DNA from: Flavobacteriales bacterium UBA4466
GTDB taxonomy: Bacteria > Bacteroidota > Bacteroidia > Flavobacteriales_D > Crocinitomicaceae
Length of the DNA: 64,000 bases
NCBI GenBank assembly: GCA_905182335.1
Contig: CAJJBE010000005.1
Location: forward strand, 197,005 to 261,004
Direction of reading: 5' to 3'
Position numbers and translations under genes: made by a program. The notes beneath the pieces are model-generated. The model made no database searches and was not told the DNA's origin. It worked only from the letters and a program-made list of their open reading frames with translations. Positions 8,045-16,769 of the stretch are shown in pieces; position 1 is the stretch's first letter, and each line of letters begins with the position of its first letter.

Positions 8045-9592
8045 GTGAGTTTAGAACTAATAGTCGATGCTAGAAAAAAAGGCATTTGGCTTGCTTTACT
8101 CAATGACGGAAAGCTTATTGAGTTGCATGAAGAACAAGCTAGTAATGATTTTTCTGTAGGGGATATTTACCTAGGAAAAGTAAGGAAGGTTGTTCCTAGT
8201 CTTAATGCATCATTTGTTGATGTTGGATACGATAAAGATGCATTTTTGCATTATTTGGATTTAGGTCCACAATTCAACTCACTAAATAAGTTTTCTCGGG
8301 ATACATTGCGTGGTAAGCAAAATGTTGCCGATCTTCAATACTTCAAAGCAGAAGATGATATACCGAAGGATGGTAAAATAGGTGACACTATTTCCTCTTC
8401 TGCGCCAATTTTGGTACAAGTTGCCAAAGAACCGATTTCATCAAAAGGCCCACGTTTAAGCGCGGAAATAACGATGGCGGGTCGATTCTTAGTGCTAGTT
8501 CCATTTTCGAATAAAGTTTCTATTTCCCAAAAGATAAAAGATCAGACGGAAAGAGATAGATTAAAAGACTTAATGAAAACAATCAAACCAAAGAATTTTG
8601 GTGTGATTATTCGTACTGTAGCAGAAGGAAAGAAGATCGAGTTACTTGATCAAGATTTACAAAACTTGATTGAGAAATGGAAAAGAATGCATGAGAACCT
8701 ATTGGGGGCTAAGCCACCAATGCGTGTTTTGGGTGAGATTGATAAAACTTCATCTATTCTTCGTGATTTGCTAAATGCAGATTTTACGAATATCCATGTA
8801 AATGATGAAACTCTTTACAGTACTTTAAAGGACTATGTCTCTGACATTGCCCCTGGAAGAGAAAAGATAATTAAGAATTACGATGGTAAGCTTGATATCT
8901 TTGAGCGTTTTGGCGTTAGTCGTCAAATTAAGGCGCTTTTCGGTAAAAAAGTACCTCTTCCTAGTGGAGGTTATTTGATTATTGAACATACTGAAGCAAT
9001 GCACGTTGTGGATGTCAATAGTGGTAATCGTAAAGGTGCTGATGGCCAAGAGAGTAATGCTTTATCAACAAATCTTGAAGCAGCAGAAGAAATTGCTCGT
9101 GTCCTTCAATTGAGGGATATGGGTGGCATTGTTTGTATAGATTTTATCGATATGCACGATAGAGCGAATAACAAAGCGTTACACGCTAAGATGAAGGCGT
9201 CGATGACTAGAGATCGTGCTAAGCATAATATTATTCCTCCATCTAAGTTTGGTGTAGTTGAAATCACACGTCAAAGGGTTCGTCCTCAAACAGATATTAT
9301 AACAGCTGAAAAATGTCCAACATGTAATGGTAAAGGTGAGGTGCAAGCATCGATACTATTAGCTGATGAAATTGAGAGTAACCTTGATTACTTAATTAAG
9401 ACAAAGAATGAGGAAAGTATAGCTTTATTAGTTCACCCTTATTTAGAGGCTTACTTTAAAACAGGTTTAATATCTCGTCAAATGAAGTGGTTATTTAAGT
9501 ACAAGAAGTGGATTCCGGTTCGCGGATTATCATCTCAAAACTTACTGCAGTATTCATTTGTGAACAAGAATAAAGAAGAGATTACACTCTGA
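8045..9592 (+). CDS. rng: Ribonuclease G (RNase E/G family)
   Basis: The 515-residue endoribonuclease processes rRNA and degrades mRNA. It has the N-terminal S1-type insert (GDIYLGKVRKVVPSLNASFVDVG), the DNase-I-like catalytic core with acidic residues in VVDVNSGN (Asp323) and CIDFIDMHD (Asp366), and the zinc-link CPTC (Cys424/427). Length agrees with RNase G rather than RNase E, since the long C-terminal scaffold is absent. The start is a GTG at 8045, just after the hairpin at 7983-8015. RecX begins 1 base after its stop, so the two are co-transcribed. Confidence 0.95.
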   Translation: MSLELIVDARKKGIWLALLNDGKLIELHEEQASNDFSVGDIYLGKVRKVVPSLNASFVDVGYDKDAFLHYLDLGPQFNSLNKFSRDTLRGKQNVADLQYFKAEDDIPKDGKIGDTISSSAPILVQVAKEPISSKGPRLSAEITMAGRFLVLVPFSNKVSISQKIKDQTERDRLKDLMKTIKPKNFGVIIRTVAEGKKIELLDQDLQNLIEKWKRMHENLLGAKPPMRVLGEIDKTSSILRDLLNADFTNIHVNDETLYSTLKDYVSDIAPGREKIIKNYDGKLDIFERFGVSRQIKALFGKKVPLPSGGYLIIEHTEAMHVVDVNSGNRKGADGQESNALSTNLEAAEEIARVLQLRDMGGIVCIDFIDMHDRANNKALHAKMKASMTRDRAKHNIIPPSKFGVVEITRQRVRPQTDIITAEKCPTCNGKGEVQASILLADEIESNLDYLIKTKNEESIALLVHPYLEAYFKTGLISRQMKWLFKYKKWIPVRGLSSQNLLQYSFVNKNKEEITL

Positions 9593-9593
9593 C

Positions 9594-10073
9594 ATGCAGT
9601 CAGAGTGTAAATACTCTTTTTTAGAGGCAAAAGCTAAGCTTGAGGTTTTATGCGCATATCAAGAACGTTGTTCTTTTGAGCTTGAACAAAAAATGCGTCA
9701 ATGGGGTGTTGACTCCGAAAATCAATCCATCTTATTGGCCCACTTAATTTCAAATAACTATTTGAATGAAGAGCGTTTTTCCGAGGCATTTGTTTCTGGG
9801 AAAATAAATATTAAGAGATGGGGCAGAATTAAAATTCGCCAACACCTTAAGCAGAAGTTTATTTCAGAATATTCTATTAAGAAAGGATTGGCATCTATCG
9901 ATTTAAATGTTTACGCCAAAAATATTAATGACCTTGCTCAGAAAAAGTACTTGATGCTTAACAAAGAAAGGGATTCCTATTCTAAAAAGGCAAAAGTCTA
10001 TCGTTTTATTTCTTCAAAAGGGTATGAAATTGATCTTATTAGGGATTATGTAGATCCGCTTTTTAATTTATAA
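9594..10073 (+). CDS. recX: RecX-family regulatory protein
   Basis: The 159-residue helical protein has the tandem three-helix RecX repeats, visible in LLAHLISNNYLNEERFSEAF and the next repeat with WGRIKIRQHLKQK. RecX binds RecA filaments and damps recombination; whether it does so here is inferred from the family. Its ATG is one base past the rng stop, an operon arrangement. Its 3' end overlaps the convergent LVIVD gene by 11 bases with no hairpin between them. Confidence 0.88.
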   Translation: MQSECKYSFLEAKAKLEVLCAYQERCSFELEQKMRQWGVDSENQSILLAHLISNNYLNEERFSEAFVSGKINIKRWGRIKIRQHLKQKFISEYSIKKGLASIDLNVYAKNINDLAQKKYLMLNKERDSYSKKAKVYRFISSKGYEIDLIRDYVDPLFNL

Positions 10074-11445
10074 TGAGCTTTTTATGAAGTTGAATTATGT
10101 CATCACTATCGTTGATGTATTTAACACGCAAATGATAAATACCTGAGAGTACATTTGGAAATAATTCTAAATAGCTTTGGTTGTCTACTATTTGTTCAAG
10201 GACTTTTTTACCTTTCAAATCGTATAGGGTTACCTTAAATAGTGAGATATCTAAATTGTTCAATGTTAATGTGAAGCCTTCTTCGTTTAAGCTCGGATTT
10301 GGGTAAACCAGTAATTCAGGCTTATTATTCGTTATAAACAGATCCTCACGAAAGTCAAATAAGAACAATCCGTTATGTCTATCAGAAACAAGTATTCTTC
10401 CCGAGGAAAGCTCTGTATAAACCCCCCAAGCACCTTGCATATTGAAAAATGAATCATCTGCATAGGTGTCGTAATGCGCAATTTCAATGGGTGTATTATA
10501 GCGTAAATCGTATATCCTTAGCCCTTCATTATAATATGCTACATAAGCGAATTCATTACTTAACATAATATTGTGGGCCACACTATTATCTTCGTGATTA
10601 GTTCCAAACCTGGACTTAATTGTAACAGTGTTGTCAGAGTCTACAGTACATTTTTTTAAGCGTTTACCTCCTGTTTCATCTCCGAAAACGTAGGTGTTTC
10701 CATCAGGTGTTAAATAGCCTTGATGATTATATCCTTGGTCTTGATATATGTTAATATTTTGCTTGTAAATAGGAGTTGTAGGATTTGAAAAGTCGTAAAC
10801 GCGAAGTCCATCGAACCCACAATTTAAATAAGCAATGTTGTTTCTGACATACATATCATGAACTTCATTGATGTCATTAGGTCCGGTATAAATTAAAATT
10901 GGATTTTCAGGGTTTGCCAATGAAAAAACTTGCATTGAAATAGTGGACTGAATTATTCCGTTTGCTTTTGGCGTAACCCCTCCAGCATATAAAAGCGCAT
11001 TTACTGTGTCGATAAAGATGTTGTGGACACGGGCAAAAGAAGTGTCGTTATTGCCAACTAGATGTACAGAATCAGGTAAATATGACAAGTCAATAAGCTG
11101 TAAGCTACTTTCGCCTTCATCACAAACAGCATAAGCATAATTACGGTAGGTTTTTATATCGCGATGCACCACAGACATATGATTGAAATGACCTTCAATA
11201 AAATCAAGATGTTCTAATTTGTTTTGATCTGTAACTTTGAAGAAATGTGTTCCTTCTGTTGATCCGGCAATTGCATATTCTTGATTATTCAATTCAATTC
11301 CCCAGCAATCGTTATATCTTACTTCTGAAGAGTTAGATGTTAATGTGTCATTACTCCAATTATCAAGAAAATCTATGTTATAGGAAACCTGACCAATCAA
11401 TGAGTTTGGGATCATAAATAGCAGGATGATTATAAATATTCTCAA
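10063..11445 (-). CDS. Choice-of-anchor B / LVIVD-repeat protein with T9SS sorting domain
   Basis: The 460-residue protein starts with a Sec signal (MRIFIIILLFMIPNSLIGQ). It contains repeats of the LVIVD/beta-propeller type such as GLRVYDFSNPTTPIY, GLRIYDLRYNTPIEIAHY and LQLIDLSYLPDSVHLVG. It ends with a T9SS type A sorting domain (YPNPS near residue 380, VTLYDLKGKKV, LSGIYHLRV, KLIIN). It should be exported by Sec, cross the outer membrane by the type IX system, and be surface-attached or released. Ligand and function are unknown. It is monocistronic and convergent with recX. Confidence 0.87.
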   Translation of the reverse strand: MRIFIIILLFMIPNSLIGQVSYNIDFLDNWSNDTLTSNSSEVRYNDCWGIELNNQEYAIAGSTEGTHFFKVTDQNKLEHLDFIEGHFNHMSVVHRDIKTYRNYAYAVCDEGESSLQLIDLSYLPDSVHLVGNNDTSFARVHNIFIDTVNALLYAGGVTPKANGIIQSTISMQVFSLANPENPILIYTGPNDINEVHDMYVRNNIAYLNCGFDGLRVYDFSNPTTPIYKQNINIYQDQGYNHQGYLTPDGNTYVFGDETGGKRLKKCTVDSDNTVTIKSRFGTNHEDNSVAHNIMLSNEFAYVAYYNEGLRIYDLRYNTPIEIAHYDTYADDSFFNMQGAWGVYTELSSGRILVSDRHNGLFLFDFREDLFITNNKPELLVYPNPSLNEEGFTLTLNNLDISLFKVTLYDLKGKKVLEQIVDNQSYLELFPNVLSGIYHLRVKYINDSDDIIQLHKKLIIN

Positions 11446-11555
11446 TGATTTACAAAAAAATGTTAATGTAAAGATAAAAGATTGGCTTGATTTAGCTTTC
11501 AGTATTATATGATTGGTGAATAATAGTTATTTTAGCGGGAGTTTAAAATAACTAT

Positions 11556-12266
11556 GTGTCAGATTCAATTGTAATTATACCAACATTTAATGAATGCGAG
11601 AACGTTGAGGAAATGATTCTTAAGGTGATGTCCTTAGAAAAGGATTTTCACTTGTTGTTTGTAGATGATTCATCACCGGATGGTACTGCTGACATTGTCA
11701 GAAAGGCACAAAAAAAATTTCCAGGACGAATCCATTTGGAAGTGAGAACTGGTAAGCTAGGGCTTGGAACTGCCTATATACATGGATTTAAATGGTGTAC
11801 AAAAGCAAGCTACGATTTCATTTTTGAAATGGACTGCGATTTCTCGCATAACCCAGATGATTTGATTCGCTTGTATCAAGCTTGTGTTGACGGTGCGGAT
11901 TTGAGTATTGGCTCTCGATATACTCGTGGTGGAAACGTAACTAATTGGCCAATTAAACGAATTTTGATGTCCTATTTTGCAAGTGTGTATGTTCGACTAA
12001 TATTATGGATCGGTATAAAAGATACTACTGCGGGGTTTAAATGTTATCGTAGAGAAGTACTTGAAAAAATAAATCTTGATAACATAACTTTTAAAGGGTA
12101 TGCCTTTCAAATCTGTATGAAATATGCAGCTAAAAAGAATGGGTTCAAAATAACTGAAGTACCAATCACTTTTATAGACAGAGTATTTGGTGTATCTAAA
12201 ATGAATACTGGAATTTTTAAAGAAGCATTTTTTGGGGTTTGGAAAATGCGAGGAATGAAATTATGA
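11556..12266 (+). CDS. Polyprenol monophosphomannose synthase-like glycosyltransferase (GT2, DPM1 type)
   Basis: The 236-residue GT-A enzyme has IIPTFNECENV, the nucleotide-sugar Asp motif FVDDSSPDGTAD, LGLGTAYIHGF, the metal-binding EMDCDFSH, and the later DTTAGFKCYRREVL and FIDRVFGVSKM, all hallmarks of soluble dolichol/undecaprenol-phosphate mannose synthases. It probably makes a polyprenyl-phosphate sugar at the cytoplasmic membrane face. Translation starts with GTG at 11556, since the nearby ATG at 11554 is out of frame. Its stop overlaps the pyrC ATG as ATGA. The cluster DPM1-like, dihydroorotase, DUF4296 recurs in Bacteroidota to my knowledge. Confidence 0.9.
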   Translation: MSDSIVIIPTFNECENVEEMILKVMSLEKDFHLLFVDDSSPDGTADIVRKAQKKFPGRIHLEVRTGKLGLGTAYIHGFKWCTKASYDFIFEMDCDFSHNPDDLIRLYQACVDGADLSIGSRYTRGGNVTNWPIKRILMSYFASVYVRLILWIGIKDTTAGFKCYRREVLEKINLDNITFKGYAFQICMKYAAKKNGFKITEVPITFIDRVFGVSKMNTGIFKEAFFGVWKMRGMKL

Positions 12267-13603
12267 ATAATACTATCTTATTAAAAGGAGGAATTGTTGT
12301 TAATGAAGGACAACAAATAGTACAGGATATTCTTATAAAAAGAGGTTATATTGAAAAAATATCAAATGATATTACTCCGGATAATAATTGGGAGGTTGTT
12401 GATCTTAAAGGAAAATTAATTCTTCCTGGCTGTATTGATGACCAAGTTCATTTTAGAGAGCCAGGATTAACTCAAAAAGCAAATATTTTTACGGAATCTA
12501 GAGCAGCAGTTGCTGGCGGTATTACGTCATTTATGGAGATGCCGAATACAGTTCCAAATACATTAAATCAAGAGTTACTTCAAGATAAATACGATATAGG
12601 AGCTAAACAATCCTTAGCAAACTATTCTTTTTTTATGGGAGCTTCGAATGAGAATGTGGAAGATGTTTTGAAAACTAATGAACGTGACGTTTGTGGTGTT
12701 AAAATATTCATGGGTTCTTCTACTGGAAACATGCTAGTTGATAGCGAAGCAACATTGAATAATTTATTTTCTAAAGTGCCAATGCTTATTTCTACACACT
12801 GTGAAGATGAAGAAACTATACGTGCAAATATTACTGCTGCCAAAGAAAAGTTTGGGGAAGATGTTCCGATGAGTGAGCACCCTTACATTAGGAGTGAAGA
12901 TGCGTGTTATAAATCTTCTTCTATGGCGGTTCGTTTAGCAAAGAAACATGGAACTAGATTACATGTTTTACACATTTCAACTGCTAAGGAGCTGAGTTTG
13001 TTTGATAATACAGTTCCATTAGAGCAAAAGAAAATTACTGCAGAAGCATGTATTCATCATATGTGGTTTTCTGAAGAGCAATATGCCGAAAAAGGAGCTT
13101 ACATTAAATGGAATCCTGCGATTAAAAAAGCAACAGATAGAGATGCTATTTTTCAAGGAGTTTTAGATAACAAAATTGATGTGATTGCCACAGATCATGC
13201 TCCTCATACATTAGAAGAAAAAGCAAATTCATACTTTAAAGCTCCATCTGGAGGGCCCTTAGTTCAGCATGCATTAGTTGCGATGCTGCAGAAGGTAAAA
13301 GATGGAATGATATCAATAGAACATGTTGTTGAGAAAATGGCGCACGCTCCAGCAATCTTATTTAAAATTGAGAAAAGAGGATATATCCGTGAAGGATATT
13401 ATGCAGATCTCGTTGTTGTTGATCCAAATAAATCAATTACAGTGACAAAAGAGAACATCTTATATAAATGTGGTTGGTCTCCTTTTGAAGGTGTTCAATT
13501 TGATCATTCAATTCATTCTACGTATGTGAATGGAAACCTTGTTTATAGCAAAGGATTAATCGTTGATGTTACAAGAGGTAAACGATTATTATTTAATAGA
13601 TAG
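12263..13603 (+). CDS. pyrC: Dihydroorotase (class I type), Gln in place of a metal-binding His
   Basis: Dihydroorotase closes carbamoyl-aspartate to dihydroorotate in pyrimidine synthesis. The 446-residue amidohydrolase has VHFREPGLTQKANI, the carbamylated-Lys region GVKIFMGSSTGNM, metal His in ISTHCEDE and LHVLHISTAKE, and the catalytic Asp in IATDHAPHT. The first His of the usual HxH is Gln (DDQVHFREPG, Gln61). I believe this is a Bacteroidota-wide variant. The start is the ATG at 12263, overlapping the upstream stop as ATGA; a longer frame from 12239 lies inside the previous gene. pyrE is far away at 50.4 kb. Confidence 0.92.
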   Translation: MNNTILLKGGIVVNEGQQIVQDILIKRGYIEKISNDITPDNNWEVVDLKGKLILPGCIDDQVHFREPGLTQKANIFTESRAAVAGGITSFMEMPNTVPNTLNQELLQDKYDIGAKQSLANYSFFMGASNENVEDVLKTNERDVCGVKIFMGSSTGNMLVDSEATLNNLFSKVPMLISTHCEDEETIRANITAAKEKFGEDVPMSEHPYIRSEDACYKSSSMAVRLAKKHGTRLHVLHISTAKELSLFDNTVPLEQKKITAEACIHHMWFSEEQYAEKGAYIKWNPAIKKATDRDAIFQGVLDNKIDVIATDHAPHTLEEKANSYFKAPSGGPLVQHALVAMLQKVKDGMISIEHVVEKMAHAPAILFKIEKRGYIREGYYADLVVVDPNKSITVTKENILYKCGWSPFEGVQFDHSIHSTYVNGNLVYSKGLIVDVTRGKRLLFNR

Positions 13604-13971
13604 TGAAGTATATTTATTTCATAGCGCTTGTTTTTGTGTTCATTTCATGTTCGGATGGTATTGAGCGAAAACCAAAACCAGATAATTTGATTCCTCGTAA
13701 ACAGATGATTAATACTATGGGGGAATTAATTAAACTTGAATCATACATTCAGGGGAAGTATCCATCCGTAGCTCAGTATAACAAGATCATGATTAATTCG
13801 GGTGATTCGTTATTGAAAATGTTGAATGTTACAAAAGATCAATTTGAAGTATCACTTGAATATTATGGTTCTCGTCAAGAGTTGATGAAAGGTATTTATG
13901 ATGAGATTCTAGATGGCTTTAACAAAGAACTCGGTCAGCTGAATATTGACAAAAAAGATAGTCTCAATTGA
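13603..13971 (+). CDS. DUF4296 lipoprotein
   Basis: The 122-residue protein has a short lipoprotein signal ending FVFISC (Cys16), then a helical domain with PDNLIPRKQMINTMGEL near residues 26-42 and YPSVAQYNKI, matching the DUF4296 family. It starts with a GTG that shares one base with the pyrC stop (TAGTG), so it is translationally coupled. The function is unknown; the link to a glycosyltransferase and pyrC is positional only. Confidence 0.82.
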   Translation: MKYIYFIALVFVFISCSDGIERKPKPDNLIPRKQMINTMGELIKLESYIQGKYPSVAQYNKIMINSGDSLLKMLNVTKDQFEVSLEYYGSRQELMKGIYDEILDGFNKELGQLNIDKKDSLN

Positions 13972-13998
13972 TATGGATAAATTTTAACTTAGTTTAGT

Positions 13999-14778
13999 AT
14001 GAATAGAATCGATAAGATAGAAAAAAGTATTTTACCGTTAAGAAATCAATTAAAGCAACACAGCTTATACTCAAGTATAAATAATATAAGTGATATTCAA
14101 GTTTTCATGGAGAATCACGTATTTGCGGTTTGGGACTTCATGTCACTTCTTAAATTTCTTCAAGTTAAACTTACTAATATTTCCATACCTTGGACACCTT
14201 CGAAATATCCAGTGCTATCTCGATTTATTAATGAAATTGTTCATGGAGAAGAAAGTGATGTAAACGAATTAGGACAGCCTAAGAGTCACTTTGAAATGTA
14301 CTTAGATGCAATGACTCAGATTAAGGCTAATACAGGGGAAGTTGATAAAATGACATCGTTAATAATGTTAGATCTCAATGTAGAAGAAGCTTTAAATGAA
14401 ATTATAATTGACGAGCGCATAGCCGATTTTGTTAATTATTCATTTTCAATCATCGAAACGGATAAAGTGCATATGGTTGCTTCGGCTTTTACATTTGGAA
14501 GGGAAGATATTATTCCTGATATGTTTATCGAGATTCTTAAAAATGCGGATCCTGAGAATAAACACTATAACAAATTACATTATTATTTAGAGCGTCATAT
14601 TGAGCTAGACGGTGATGAACACGGTCCACTTTCGTTACAAATGATTTCTGAACTATGTGGTGAGGATGATTTAAAATGGAATGAAGTGTTGATAGTTGCC
14701 AAGCAGTCTTTGGAAAAGCGCATTGCACTTTGGGATGCAATAAATGATCTTATTGCAAAGAACGAGAGTAGTCACTAA
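13999..14778 (+). CDS. DUF3050 family protein (heme-oxygenase-like helical fold)
   Basis: The 259-residue soluble protein matches DUF3050: [19 protein letters not shown] near residues 36-54, [29 protein letters not shown], and the C-terminal [22 protein letters not shown]. The conserved His/Glu residues in these motifs resemble a helical di-iron or heme-oxygenase-like scaffold, but no reaction has been assigned that I know of. It follows the DUF4296 gene by 27 bases on the same strand and may belong to that transcript. It is convergent with ruvC, 12 bases away. Confidence 0.85.
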   Translation: MNRIDKIEKSILPLRNQLKQHSLYSSINNISDIQVFMENHVFAVWDFMSLLKFLQVKLTNISIPWTPSKYPVLSRFINEIVHGEESDVNELGQPKSHFEMYLDAMTQIKANTGEVDKMTSLIMLDLNVEEALNEIIIDERIADFVNYSFSIIETDKVHMVASAFTFGREDIIPDMFIEILKNADPENKHYNKLHYYLERHIELDGDEHGPLSLQMISELCGEDDLKWNEVLIVAKQSLEKRIALWDAINDLIAKNESSH

Positions 14779-14790
14779 TTGATAGATAAA

Positions 14791-15351
14791 TCATTTACTA
14801 ATATTTCTTGCTGGATTATTTTTTACAAATGCTCCCCAACTAGAATTCTTTGATTTGTTGTGCTCCCCAATTCCTTTCGAGAAATGGTGACAAACGGCAA
14901 CAGCTAATCCATCTGTAGCATCTAAATATTTAGGCATTTCTTTAAATTTAAGCATATTCTGTAACATGATCGCAACTTGTTCTTTTGAAGCAGCTCCAGA
15001 ACCTGTAATTGCTTGTTTAATTCGTCTTGGGGTATATTCCTCAAACGGAATATTATTTGCTAAAGCAGCTGCTATAGAGACACCTTGAGCTCTTCCTAAT
15101 TTCAACATTGACTGTACATTCTTACCGAAAAAAGGTGCTTCAATTGCCATTTCATCTGGCTTATACTCTTTCATTATACCATCTAGACGCTCGTAAATAC
15201 GCTTTAATTTATCTGGGTGAGTTGGAAGTTTAGAAAGTTGAATAATACCAAAATTCAACATCGTCATTTGTTTGTTTTTCAAATGAATAATGCCGTACCC
15301 CATTACTGTCGTACCTGGGTCAATCCCTAGAATTATTTTATCTTCAACCAT
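14791..15351 (-). CDS. ruvC: Crossover junction endodeoxyribonuclease RuvC
   Basis: RuvC resolves Holliday junctions. The 186-residue protein carries the catalytic acids in ILGIDPGTTVMGYG (Asp11), MAIEAPFFGKN (Glu) and YLDATDGLAVAVCHH (two Asp), plus the RAQGVSIAAALA helix. The C-terminal tail of about 25 residues after the last catalytic motif is slightly longer than usual. It is a single gene; no ruvA or ruvB is nearby. Confidence 0.96.
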   Translation of the reverse strand: MVEDKIILGIDPGTTVMGYGIIHLKNKQMTMLNFGIIQLSKLPTHPDKLKRIYERLDGIMKEYKPDEMAIEAPFFGKNVQSMLKLGRAQGVSIAAALANNIPFEEYTPRRIKQAITGSGAASKEQVAIMLQNMLKFKEMPKYLDATDGLAVAVCHHFSKGIGEHNKSKNSSWGAFVKNNPARNISK

Positions 15352-15653
15352 TAAACATTACTTTCTTTATCTAAATTTAAACAAAATAGGAATAACATAT
15401 TCAATCTAGGGAAGTTGATTCTTTTGTCGTGTTATTATTTTTGGTTTATTTATTGTTAGCTTTTTCATCTTGAAGACGATTCATGGAATCAGTTTCATAT
15501 TTCTAGCATAATTCACTTATAGTCTATATTAGTTTTGAGCTATACTTATAAGCTAAATTGTAAAAAAAAAGTACATATAAGTTAATGATTGATAGTTGGT
15601 TAGATAACAGATATAATTTCTTATTTTTGGTGTAAACTAATATTATTTTTATC
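15352..15653. other. Gene-free stretch with a promoter for the acidic lipoprotein
   Basis: This 302-base interval between the divergent ruvC and the acidic lipoprotein is very AT-rich and has no convincing ORF. It holds an exact -7 word TATTTTTG (15622-15629) with a TTG 23 bases upstream (15596-15598), about 25 bases before the ATG at 15654. I see no hairpin of note. Confidence 0.5.
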
Positions 15654-16265
15654 ATGAAAAAATTATTTTTATTTATTACGGTATTTGGATTATCCATGCT
15701 GATTTCTTGTGGTGGTAGTGATTCTAATTCATCAACTAAAACTTTTTGCGAGTGTATTGAAGAGGGTGACTCAGAAGAAACACCTGATGGCTGTGAATGG
15801 TTAGAAGAAAAATCTGAAGAAGAAGTTGGGAAGTTATTTTTAGATGCAATGAAAGATTGCCCAGATCTTCTTGCTGAATTAGCTGAATTAGAAGATTATG
15901 AAGAAGATTTCGAAGAAGAAATGGAAGGTGACCGAATCGCTCAAGGAGGAGGCTTTGATGGAGGAGATTTTATTGACTATACAGAAAATTATGAAGGTCA
16001 AATTTTTGAGTGGGAATTAGGTCTTACAGAAAGTATATTTAGCCCTAAGTCACTCAGAGATTTTCAAGGTAAAGATGTTGAGTTCATTAAAAGAGAATAT
16101 GAAGAACCAGAATTTCCTGCATCAGCTAATATAATGATTAATATCCCAGAAAACTTGAAAATACCAAAAGCAAAGTGTGGTGATAATCTTATTGTTAAAT
16201 TTAAATGTGGAGGAAGTTTGACAGAAGGAAATGTCGCTTTATCAGTCTCTAGACCAAAAAAATAA
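15654..16265 (+). CDS. Acidic lipoprotein of unknown function
   Basis: The 203-residue protein has a lipoprotein signal ending MLISC (Cys19) followed by a glycine/serine spacer. A Cys-containing, highly acidic region comes next (about residues 30-105: CECIEEGD, CEWLEEKSEEE, LAELEDYEEDFEEEMEGD). It ends with a beta-rich domain containing NIMINIPENLKIPKAKCGD. I do not recognise a family. The charge suggests a periplasmic or surface protein with cation affinity, which is inference only. It is monocistronic with its own promoter-like box and a strong terminator. Confidence 0.7.
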   Translation: MKKLFLFITVFGLSMLISCGGSDSNSSTKTFCECIEEGDSEETPDGCEWLEEKSEEEVGKLFLDAMKDCPDLLAELAELEDYEEDFEEEMEGDRIAQGGGFDGGDFIDYTENYEGQIFEWELGLTESIFSPKSLRDFQGKDVEFIKREYEEPEFPASANIMINIPENLKIPKAKCGDNLIVKFKCGGSLTEGNVALSVSRPKK

Positions 16266-16281
16266 TTATACTCTTAGAGAT

Positions 16282-16312
16282 AAAAAAGCCCTCATTTCAG
16301 AGGGCTTTTTTT
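16282..16312. terminator. Bidirectional rho-independent terminator
   Basis: The stem GCCCTC / GAGGGC (16288-16293, 16300-16305) is extended by A- and T-runs on both sides, with an ATTTCA loop. It lies between the convergent acidic lipoprotein and DUF3127 genes and can serve both. Confidence 0.85.
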
Positions 16313-16355
16313 ATGACATAAATGTAGGGAATACCTAGCTTAAATTACTTCTTTA

Positions 16356-16739
16356 TTAGAATGGTAAATCATCGTCATCAGCACTTTCAGTACTTGCAGC
16401 AGGTGCTGTTGGAGTAGGATTTAAATTCATATCAGAAGGACCACCTTGAGGCATGCCTTGTCCAACTTTCTCAATTCTCCATGCATCTAGCGTGTTGAAG
16501 TATTTGACTTCACCTTGAGGAGAAGTCCACTCACGGCCTCTTAAGTTGAAAGAAACTTCAACTTGGTCATTCTCGTTAAATCCATCCAACATAGAACACT
16601 TGTCTTGAACTGACTGGAACAAAATATCTTGTGGGTACATACTGGAAGCATCGTTAACTACAAATTCTCTTTTTGCAAATTTTTCTGAAATTTGAACAGT
16701 GTCTTTGATCAGTTTTACAGATCCGGTTAATTTGAACAT
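16356..16739 (-). CDS. DUF3127 OB-fold-like protein with SSB-type acidic tip
   Basis: The 127-residue protein matches DUF3127, with VQISEKFAKREFVV near residues 15-28, QDKCSMLDGF, EVSFNLRGREWTSPQGE and FNTLDAWRIEK, consistent with an OB-fold. A proline/alanine-rich linker follows and the protein ends ESADDDDLPF, an acidic DDLPF tip very like the SSB tail (the true SSB here ends DKGDLPF). This suggests a nucleic-acid-binding accessory protein that could compete for SSB-tip receptors such as PriA. The function is not established. It lies 30 bases downstream of the flavin reductase. Confidence 0.85.
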   Translation of the reverse strand: MFKLTGSVKLIKDTVQISEKFAKREFVVNDASSMYPQDILFQSVQDKCSMLDGFNENDQVEVSFNLRGREWTSPQGEVKYFNTLDAWRIEKVGQGMPQGGPSDMNLNPTPTAPAASTESADDDDLPF

Positions 16740-16769
16740 AATCGTTTGTTAATTTATTGTTGTTATTTT

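Noticed and set aside
12239-12262. Upstream ATG for pyrC
   Set aside because: It lies inside the preceding glycosyltransferase gene, while the ATG at 12263 gives the typical ATGA coupling.
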